Assembly: GCA_031264395.1 (NCBI GenBank)
Contig: JAISEB010000140.1
Coordinates: forward strand, 1 to 5,527
DNA length: 5,527 nucleotides
Direction of reading: 5' to 3'
From: Treponema sp.
Lineage (GTDB): Bacteria; Spirochaetota; Spirochaetia; Treponematales; Breznakiellaceae
Numbering within the stretch: position 1 is the first letter of the stretch; each line of letters starts with the position of its first letter. Below are positions 1-4,397 of this stretch, in pieces. Under the pieces are notes generated by a model. The model was not told where the DNA came from, ran no database searches, and saw only the letters and a program-made list of their open reading frames with translations. The position numbers were made by a program, and so were the translations under genes.

Positions 1-218
1 CTGTAGTACCCATTCTTGCTGATTATCAGATGGTCTAGCACACGAATCCCTATAATTTTTCCTGCTGATACTAGCAATTCTGTCACGTCCCTATCTTCTG
101 ATGATGGCAGGAGTGAACCGGAGGGATGATTATGGCATACGATAATGGAGAGGGCATTATCTTTTATGGCGTGTTTGAATACTTCTCTGGGATGAACGAG
201 CACAGTGCCAGGCACCAT
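1..218 (-). pseudogene. radC: RadC-type JAB/MPN-domain protein, C-terminal part, apparently 5'-truncated
   Basis: Reading the minus strand from 218 down to the left edge gives 72 open codons. Seen: VHPREVFKHAIKDNALS, then the metal-site signature HNHPSG followed at the right distance by SSED (family pattern H-x-H-x7-S-x2-D), then DHLIISKNGYY. This is the conserved half of the RadC (UPF0758) JAB/MPN domain. The family has Zn-metalloprotease-like residues, an unproven role in DNA repair, and is often carried on mobile elements. The C-terminus lies outside the window. Upstream of the ATG at 216-218 the frame leaves RadC sequence and enters a K/E/R-rich stretch encoded by the repeats, with a stop at 282-284. 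The usual N-terminal helix-hairpin-helix part and the start of the MPN domain are therefore missing. No ribosome-binding site is evident. The segment is clearly AT-richer than the rest of the window, consistent with acquired DNA. Family identity is strong; remnant status is inferred, since a short protein starting at 216-218 is not excluded. Confidence 0.8.
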
Positions 219-243
219 TTTTAGTTTTTCTTTTTCTTCTCTT

Positions 244-300
244 CTTCTTCGACTTCTTCGACCTCGCGGTAAATTCTTTCTTCAAACCATGCCGCCTTAA
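244..300. repeat. Direct repeat copy A (9-bp-period core)
   Basis: It opens with two tandem copies of CTTCTTCGA followed by CC, then TCGCGGTAAATT, a pyrimidine run with TTCTTCAAA, and ends CCTTAA. Copy B, 122 bases downstream, has the same order of elements. The first ~43 bases match almost exactly (one T/C difference plus a small difference in the T-run), then the copies diverge, and both end in GCCTTAA. A TTTTTCTTT-like pyrimidine run precedes both copies, so the true unit may be longer. Confidence 0.8.
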
Positions 301-331
301 AACCAAAAAAGTCCGTCCTGTCCGCGAGGTC
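260..331. repeat. 10-bp perfect inverted repeat flanking the copy A tail
   Basis: GACCTCGCGG at 260-269 and its exact reverse complement CCGCGAGGTC at 322-331 enclose 52 bases. The matching arm in copy B (GACCTTGCGG, 382-391) differs by one base and could also pair with 322-331. The arms could form a long-range stem or mark the ends of a small repeat unit. No function can be assigned. Confidence 0.6.
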
Positions 332-365
332 CGTGGTTTTTTCTCTTTCTTCCCTTATTCTCCAA

Positions 366-423
366 CTTCTTCGACTTCTTCGACCTTGCGGTAAATTTTT
401 TTCTTCAAAGCGCACTGCCTTAA
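366..423. repeat. Direct repeat copy B (9-bp-period core)
   Basis: Second copy of the element at 244-300. It has the same tandem CTTCTTCGA core, then TTGCGGTAAATT where copy A has TCGCGG, a longer T-run, TTCTTCAAA and CTGCCTTAA. Between the copies, 311-335 contains another 9-base periodicity: read on the minus strand, CGGAC recurs every nine bases. The repeat looks like a dispersed intergenic element, not part of a gene. Confidence 0.8.
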
Positions 424-440
424 CGGGAATTGTGACGCCG

Positions 441-460
441 AAAAAAGCCCGCGCGCGGGA
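441..460 (-). terminator. GC palindrome with T-run on minus strand (weak terminator candidate)
   Basis: CCCGCGCGCGGG (448-459) is a perfect 12-base palindrome. On the minus strand it is followed by CTTTTTT, giving a GC-rich hairpin with a U-tract. With a CGCG loop the stem is only four base pairs. It would stop minus-strand transcription heading toward the RadC remnant. No minus-strand gene ends here, so its role is uncertain. Confidence 0.3.
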
Positions 461-491
461 GGGCCAAAAGGCTTTCTGGATCATTCCCTCC

Positions 492-510
492 GGAAGGAGT
501 ATACTAAAGG
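492..510 (+). promoter_or_regulatory. Ribosome-binding region of the gene at 514, unusual spacing
   Basis: GGAAGGAG (492-499) is the best Shine-Dalgarno match but ends 14 bases before the ATG, longer than usual. A weaker AAAGG (506-510) sits 3 bases before it. The in-frame TAA at 505-507 rules out any earlier start, so ATG 514 is the first possible one. CTCC/GGAG (488-491 and 496-499) could form a small hairpin over the stronger site. Confidence 0.4.
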
Positions 511-513
511 CGT

Positions 514-1395
514 ATGAAGCGGCTTCCGGTTCTGGTGTTTTCGCTTTTCGTCTTTTCCGGCGGGGAACCTTTCGGTGCGCGCGGTTCCCCCGCGCTGGGG
601 GCACAGAACAGAAGGCCGGTGATCGTGGCGCTGCCTTTTTCCATCGAAGGCATAAGCGGCGATGAAGGACGCCTTCTGGAGTCGCTCATTCATTCGTACC
701 TTTCCGAACTGGGAGAAGTAATCGGCGTTCCCCGGGAAGCGGCGTCCGGGGAAACAGACCCTGTCACAGGCGCTTTTTCCGAAAGACCCGACTTTACCGT
801 ATCGGGGAGCATACGGGCGGAAGGGGAACTCCGTACGCTTACCATGAACATGGGGGCGGCCGAAGGCGGGACAAGAACCTGGTCCTATTCCTACAAAACC
901 ACCGGAGAACTGGTCCTCAAGGCCCGTTCCGCGCTGGAAGCCGCCTTTACCCCGCCGGCGGGCGAAGAGGCTCCCGTTGCGGCCGAGGACATCAGCGAAA
1001 ACCGGATCATGGGAAGCTGGAAGGGGGAAAGCGGCGTTGAGACGGTGCGCCTGTACCGGGGGGGACGGGGCGTGGCGATCTTTTCTTCCGGCGTCCACAT
1101 GACGCTTTCCTACACGATAGACAACAACGTCCTTACGGTGCGGCAGGTTTCCCCAAACACGGAACGGTATTACTATCCCCTGCCCTATGAAGACGCCAGG
1201 GCGCTCAGCGCCGGGGCGGAACCGGTGATCTGGGAGCTGAGGCTGTACGGCAGGGGAACCGCGCTGCGGGGGCTTAAAATGTCGACAGGTTTCCGCCGGA
1301 ACGGGGACGAAACGGAACTGATCCCCGAAGTACGGGATGTCGAATGGACAAAGGGCCCCGGCGGCGCTTTACCCAGCGGCCCGGGCCGTCAATAG
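514..1395 (+). CDS. Probable exported two-domain protein, treponemal-type hypothetical
   Basis: This 293-residue protein is of unknown function. Residues 1-30 look like a signal peptide: KR, then a hydrophobic run LPVLVFSLFVF, then a G/A/P-rich region ending ALGA before Q31, a possible signal peptidase I site. No lipobox cysteine is visible, and the mature protein has no cysteine. Residues ~35-146 resemble the alpha/beta fold of FlgO/TolB-N/CsgG-type periplasmic domains: VIVALPF at the first strand, helix 51-67, PDFTVSGSI, then TWSYSYKTTGELVLKARSAL. Residues ~160-280 form a second, beta-rich domain (IMGSWKGESGVETVRLY, GRGVAIFSSGVHMTLSY, then IWELRLYG and a closing VRDVEWTK), reminiscent of small barrel-like domains in treponeme envelope proteins. 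Site of action is inferred to be periplasm or outer-membrane inner face. It overlaps the convergent minus-strand gene by 7 bases and has no co-directional neighbour, so it is probably monocistronic. Gene reality is near certain; domain assignments are by eye. Confidence 0.85.
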   Translation: MKRLPVLVFSLFVFSGGEPFGARGSPALGAQNRRPVIVALPFSIEGISGDEGRLLESLIHSYLSELGEVIGVPREAASGETDPVTGAFSERPDFTVSGSIRAEGELRTLTMNMGAAEGGTRTWSYSYKTTGELVLKARSALEAAFTPPAGEEAPVAAEDISENRIMGSWKGESGVETVRLYRGGRGVAIFSSGVHMTLSYTIDNNVLTVRQVSPNTERYYYPLPYEDARALSAGAEPVIWELRLYGRGTALRGLKMSTGFRRNGDETELIPEVRDVEWTKGPGGALPSGPGRQ

Positions 1396-1865
1396 CGCGC
1401 CCGCTTGAGCGCGTCGAAAACCAGGAGAAGCGCGAAGACGGCCCCGCCGGCCGAAAGGGCTATTATCTTTATAAGGCGGTCGTCCATGAATTCCGGCCGG
1501 TACGCCCTGACAACTTCGCCGGGCCGGACATCGGGACGTTTTACCCCGCCAAGCCCCACGATGCGGACAAAGCGTTCGTCCCTGTTGCCGTATCCCAGTT
1601 CCCTGGCGTAAACGGCTATGGTGTCCCTGTCGTAAAGAAGGCTGTTTTTGGTATTTTCAAGGGTTTCGTTGACAAGGCCGAGTTTTTCCATGTTGGCCCG
1701 CTGTTTATCCCGTTCCAAAAGAAGCTCCCGGTACGCGGAAAGCCCCATGGCTCCGGCAAGAAAGGACAAAACGGCGTACACGGCGGCGGCCGTCCAGAAG
1801 GCGGTGAGATATTTTAAGACTCCCATTGTCAAATTTACGGAAAAGAGGGACGGTATCTTGAGCAT
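1389..1865 (-). CDS. FtsB/DivIC-like septum formation initiator family membrane protein
   Basis: 158 residues. Order: a short polar N-terminus; transmembrane helix at ~17-40 (YLTAFWTAAAVYAVLSFLAG); a predicted coiled coil at ~44-76 (YRELLLERDKQRANMEKLGL and on); then the family hallmark after the coil, LLYDRDTIAVYARELGYGN at 77-94, closing RFVRIVGL. This matches the FtsB/DivIC layout, in which a bitopic protein bridges FtsL and FtsQ in the divisome and its coiled coil lies outside the membrane. Unusual is a second hydrophobic helix at ~131-150 (LIKIIALSAGGAVFALLLVF) followed by KRAR, which would return the C-terminus to the cytoplasm; typical family members have one helix. The start at 1865 has no good Shine-Dalgarno; M14 (minus-strand ATG at 1824-1826) is an alternative that keeps both helices. 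Its stop lies within the end of the convergent gene. It is divergent from the acidic-protein operon. Family call moderately strong, exact orthology unproven. Confidence 0.8.
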   Translation of the reverse strand: MLKIPSLFSVNLTMGVLKYLTAFWTAAAVYAVLSFLAGAMGLSAYRELLLERDKQRANMEKLGLVNETLENTKNSLLYDRDTIAVYARELGYGNRDERFVRIVGLGGVKRPDVRPGEVVRAYRPEFMDDRLIKIIALSAGGAVFALLLVFDALKRARY

Positions 1866-1871
1866 ATGCGG

Positions 1872-1901
1872 TTGACAACGGGAAAAACCCTGGGCTAAGA
1901 T
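1872..1901 (+). promoter_or_regulatory. Sigma70-like promoter for the three-gene operon
   Basis: TTGACA (1872-1877, perfect -35) is followed after 18 bases by TAAGAT (1896-1901, 4 of 6 to TATAAT). Transcription would start near 1908 and give a leader of about 98 bases containing the near-palindrome at 1917-1937. The -35 lies just upstream of the divergent FtsB-like gene start, so both directions may be controlled from this spacer. Confidence 0.5.
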
Positions 1902-1916
1902 CTAAACCGTGGAGGC

Positions 1917-1937
1917 TTTGGGGGTAATTATCCCAAA
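1917..1937. promoter_or_regulatory. Near-palindrome, possible operator or leader hairpin
   Basis: TTTGGG, two Gs, the self-complementary TAATTA, one T, then CCCAAA: 6-base arms around a symmetric AT core, off by one base. It lies immediately downstream of the predicted sigma70 start point, a common operator position, and could also fold as a leader hairpin. No U-run follows on the plus strand, so it is not a terminator. No binding protein can be named. Confidence 0.35.
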
Positions 1938-1963
1938 AAACTCTACTTATATGACCCGTATTG

Positions 1964-1971
1964 GCCGATAA
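1964..1971 (+). promoter_or_regulatory. Sigma28 (FliA)-type -10 element, exact GCCGATAA
   Basis: GCCGATAA matches all eight positions of the flagellar sigma28 -10 consensus. A start ~7 bases further on (near 1978) would give a ~27-base leader that retains the ribosome-binding site. The -35 is poor: at the standard distance the sequence is CTTATAT-like instead of TAAA. The flagellin-modification-type gene in the downstream operon makes a flagellar promoter plausible. Confidence 0.4.
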
Positions 1972-1994
1972 TCAGTAATATACGTGTTATAATT

Positions 1995-1999
1995 GGGAG
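1995..1999 (+). promoter_or_regulatory. Ribosome-binding site of the acidic-protein gene
   Basis: GGGAG at 1995-1999 lies six bases before the ATG at 2006. This normal spacing supports that start. The TATAAT just upstream (1988-1993) is too close to act as a -10, because the transcript would lose this site. Confidence 0.6.
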
Positions 2000-2005
2000 C
2001 GGTTC

Positions 2006-3949
2006 ATGGCAAGTGAAAAGAAACCTTCGATATATTATGATCGCGGTACAATAGGCTCCTCCGCCGAACTTGACGAGTACGGCGTATGGGTCAAAAGCGA
2101 ACCCCAGGATCTTTCCTTTGCCGGCGCCGAGGGCCAGGAATTTGCGGAATCTTCCCCGCCGTCTTCCGGTTCCGCCGGGGATGATTTTGATCCCGTATCA
2201 GGCGCGGACGATCTTTCTTCGCTTCCCGATCTTGATATTCCCGATGAAGACAGCTTGAGCGGCCTTGACGATCTTGGCCTGCCCGAACCGGATAACGGCG
2301 AAGATTTTTCCGGCGCTGTGGAAGCGGCCGGCCTTGAGGAGCAGGAAACCGGGGACAGCGGCGAAGAGGGATTTACCGAAATCTCCATGGACGATTTTCT
2401 TGAACCCGCCGAGTCCGAGCTGGCCGAGCCCGTTCCTGTCAAAGAAAAAAAACAGGACGGGGATCTTTCCACCCAGCTTCTCATGAAAATAGCCGATGAA
2501 CTTGCGTCCATTAGAACGGAACTGACCACGCTGAAAAAGGAATTCGCCGTTGTAAAGGGGGAACCATCCGCCGAGGAGCACGGCGACTCCCAGAACCGCG
2601 GGGGCTTCTTTGACGAGGAAGACGATGAAAAGATAGCCCTTACCGGGGATGAACTTGACAACATACTTAACACCGCCGACTTTACCGAGGAAACAGGCGC
2701 CGACGCGACCGGGGAACTCAAGGACGACGCTTTCGCGGAAACGGACGATCTTGGCTCTTTCGGTACAATGGACGAAACTCCCCTGCCGGACATGCTTTCC
2801 GATCAGGAAGACATCATAGGTTCGGGGGAAGGTGAAAAGGAGATTGAGGAAGACGGCGGTTCCGTCCCGGACGACGGGGACGCGGGCGGCTTCAGCTTCG
2901 GGGAACCCGAGCTTGACGAACTGGGAAGCGGGACGAAGGTGGAGGATCAGATCCCCGATTTTTCCCTTGACGAACTTGATAACGGCAATGACGGGCTCGA
3001 ACAGCTCCGGGAAGACGGGGCCGTGCCCATGACCCTGCCGCCCGAGGATACGACGTATCTGGAAGAAGATCCCCTGGCGGCGGAAAAAATTGAAACCGGA
3101 AACGAAGATTCCGCCGAAATTTCCCTCGAAGATTCCGCGGGCGATTTTGCCCTTGACGACCTTTCCCTTGACGAAAGCGCCCTGGATCTTTCCGAGGCGG
3201 TTATCGACGAACCGGACCTCAGCGCCGGCATTACGGAAAATCCCCTGATGGAACCTTCGCTGGATGATTTTTCCCTTGACGACGACATTTCCCTGGATCT
3301 GGATCTTTCCGAACCTGAGGAAAAAACCGCCGGGGACGGGGAAAACGCCGACGAAGGCGCTGCGGAAGATACCCCGGAAGATATTTCAATAGAGCTGGAC
3401 GACGATACCGCCTTTGATATTTCCGCCGAAGAGGGGGATGTTCAGAGCGGGGAAGACATTTCTGTTCCCGAGGTTCCCTTTCCGGATATTAACGCGGAAG
3501 ACATTACCGAAGAGGTTGCCTTTGAAGATACGCCGGAACTGCCCTCGGTCAAATCCGCCGAAGACGACAGTTTCGCGCCTGTCATTCCCGAAGGCTTCAT
3601 CGTGGAGGCCGACGATTCGCAGGTCCCCTTTGAGGACGACATTGAAGAGAAGGAAGTGCTCGCCGACGGCGGCATAACCGCCCTTGATGAAACGGCGGAA
3701 ACGCCCCCGGAGGAGGAGGCCGTAACGGCGGAGCTTCCCCGGGAAACCGAAGATTCAGGCGCGGCGGAGGAAGGGGACGACGATGAGACTATGGACATCC
3801 CTTCCAACATCAAACAGGAACTTAAAACCGTTCTTTCCTATATGGATCAGCTGCTTGAATCGCTGCCCGATGAAAAAATAGAAGAGTTTGCCAGATCCGA
3901 ATACTTTGATACCTACAAAAAACTGTTCAAGGAATTGGGACTTGTATAA
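2006..3949 (+). CDS. Highly acidic, mostly disordered protein with helical C-terminal cap, unknown function
   Basis: 647 residues, no cysteine, one tryptophan (W28). By hand count about 200 residues are D or E against about 30 K or R. No signal peptide or membrane helix, so probably cytoplasmic. Parts: an N-terminal motif at 7-35 (PSIYYDRGTIGSS, then ELDEYGVWVKSEPQDL) that reads as a conserved short block; an acidic linker; an amphipathic helix or coiled coil at ~154-184 (LSTQLLMKIADELASIRTEL); a block at ~201-228 (KIALTGDELDNILNTADF); degenerate acidic repeats around [DP]F[SA]LD[DE]L at 317-324, 379-386 and 417-435; and a less acidic helical C-terminus at ~598-647 (NIKQELKTVLSYMDQLLESL, then EYFDTYKKLFKELGLV). 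The blocks in a disordered chain suggest a scaffold or adaptor. FimV-like matches would be expected from acidic composition alone and should not be trusted. First gene of a three-gene run; the next start codon follows its stop directly. Confidence 0.9.
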   Translation: MASEKKPSIYYDRGTIGSSAELDEYGVWVKSEPQDLSFAGAEGQEFAESSPPSSGSAGDDFDPVSGADDLSSLPDLDIPDEDSLSGLDDLGLPEPDNGEDFSGAVEAAGLEEQETGDSGEEGFTEISMDDFLEPAESELAEPVPVKEKKQDGDLSTQLLMKIADELASIRTELTTLKKEFAVVKGEPSAEEHGDSQNRGGFFDEEDDEKIALTGDELDNILNTADFTEETGADATGELKDDAFAETDDLGSFGTMDETPLPDMLSDQEDIIGSGEGEKEIEEDGGSVPDDGDAGGFSFGEPELDELGSGTKVEDQIPDFSLDELDNGNDGLEQLREDGAVPMTLPPEDTTYLEEDPLAAEKIETGNEDSAEISLEDSAGDFALDDLSLDESALDLSEAVIDEPDLSAGITENPLMEPSLDDFSLDDDISLDLDLSEPEEKTAGDGENADEGAAEDTPEDISIELDDDTAFDISAEEGDVQSGEDISVPEVPFPDINAEDITEEVAFEDTPELPSVKSAEDDSFAPVIPEGFIVEADDSQVPFEDDIEEKEVLADGGITALDETAETPPEEEAVTAELPRETEDSGAAEEGDDDETMDIPSNIKQELKTVLSYMDQLLESLPDEKIEEFARSEYFDTYKKLFKELGLV

Positions 3950-4396
3950 ATGGGGCTTTTAAGCAGAGCCGGTATCAAGACCCGCGTATCAGGCGGGCCT
4001 TCCGCCCAGGAAAGGGAATCTTTTCCGGGAACGGAGCGGGGCCTTCTGAAACAGGGACAAATAAAAAAGGCCGCGCATACCGTTTCCCCGCAGGGCGTCA
4101 TGGACGGGATAGGCGCGTATTGCGGAAACAGCCGGGACTTCCAGGGCATTGTGTTTGAAATGCCCGACGAATACCGCGATTCGGCCGAATTTTCCGGGGC
4201 GCTTTCAAGGATCGTGGGCGCACTGGGCTCGTCACTGCCGCTGCCCTGCCGTTTTTCCCTTGTCCTTGTTCCCGGCGATTTTGATCATGAACTTCTGGCC
4301 CACAGGCTGTCAAAGAGCCTTAAAATCAGGGCGCCCCTGCAGTTCAGGGCAAACAGTCCCGCCGAGGCGATGAAACACCTTCACGCCTATCTGTAA
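3950..4396 (+). CDS. 148-residue conserved-looking protein of unknown function
   Basis: I do not recognise this family. The ATG directly follows the TAA of the acidic-protein gene (0 bases between), so translation is probably coupled; no separate strong ribosome-binding site is seen. Residues 1-45 are basic and look flexible (MGLLSRAGIKTR, KQGQIKKAAH). Residues ~48-148 look like a small alpha/beta domain: GIVFEM at 66-71, helix ~78-94 (SAEFSGALSRIVGALG), strand CRFSLVLVP at 100-108, helix ~112-125 (DHELLAHRLSKSLKI), strand LQFRANS and a final helix to the C-terminus. There is no signal peptide, membrane helix or obvious catalytic motif. C58 and C100 are the only cysteines. Lying between the acidic protein and the DUF115 gene, it is likely to work with one of them, for example as a binding partner of the acidic scaffold; that is inference from position only. 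Confidence 0.85.
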   Translation: MGLLSRAGIKTRVSGGPSAQERESFPGTERGLLKQGQIKKAAHTVSPQGVMDGIGAYCGNSRDFQGIVFEMPDEYRDSAEFSGALSRIVGALGSSLPLPCRFSLVLVPGDFDHELLAHRLSKSLKIRAPLQFRANSPAEAMKHLHAYL

Positions 4397-4397
4397 G

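Larger units (their letters stand above)
219..513. other. Gene-free repeat-bearing spacer
   Basis: These 295 bases contain no credible gene. The open frames crossing them translate to low-complexity K/E/R- or L/R-rich strings and run into neighbouring genes in the wrong frame. The content is two direct repeats (244-300 and 366-423), a perfect 10-bp inverted repeat (260-269 with 322-331), pyrimidine-rich runs (225-249 and 337-362), a GC palindrome (448-459) and the ribosome-binding region of the next gene. I found no convincing sigma70 promoter for the gene at 514: TATACT at 500-505 is too close to the start codon and has no -35 partner. Confidence 0.6.

Noticed and set aside
225..423. Repeat block as a CRISPR array
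   Set aside because: Only two diverged copies, repeat longer than typical, no unique-spacer pattern and no cas gene visible.
461..475. Short hairpin GCC-AAAA-GGC followed by TTT as a plus-strand terminator
   Set aside because: The stem relies on G-T pairs, the U-run is three bases, and no plus-strand gene ends before it.
221..604. Minus-strand 127-codon open frame rich in K, E and R
   Set aside because: It is produced by the purine-rich complement of the repeats and overlaps the start of the real gene at 514. No domain, no ribosome-binding site.
481..1098. Minus-strand 205-codon open frame
   Set aside because: Antisense to a clear exported-protein gene; composition (R, G, H, P) is typical of a GC-rich shadow frame.
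1344..1817. Plus-strand 157-codon open frame
   Set aside because: It runs opposite the FtsB/DivIC-like gene, which has membrane helices, a coiled coil and the family signature; this frame has none.
1909..1971. 20-codon GTG-started leader peptide frame ending at the TAA inside GCCGATAA
   Set aside because: It would be a leaderless start almost at the predicted transcription start, has no separate ribosome-binding site and no recognisable attenuation structure.
1988..1993. Perfect TATAAT before the acidic gene
   Set aside because: The start site it implies (~2000) would drop the ribosome-binding site at 1995-1999, and no -35 lies at the correct distance.
2035..2793. Minus-strand 252-codon serine-rich open frame
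   Set aside because: Serine-rich mirror of GAx-rich codons in the acidic gene; a composition artefact.
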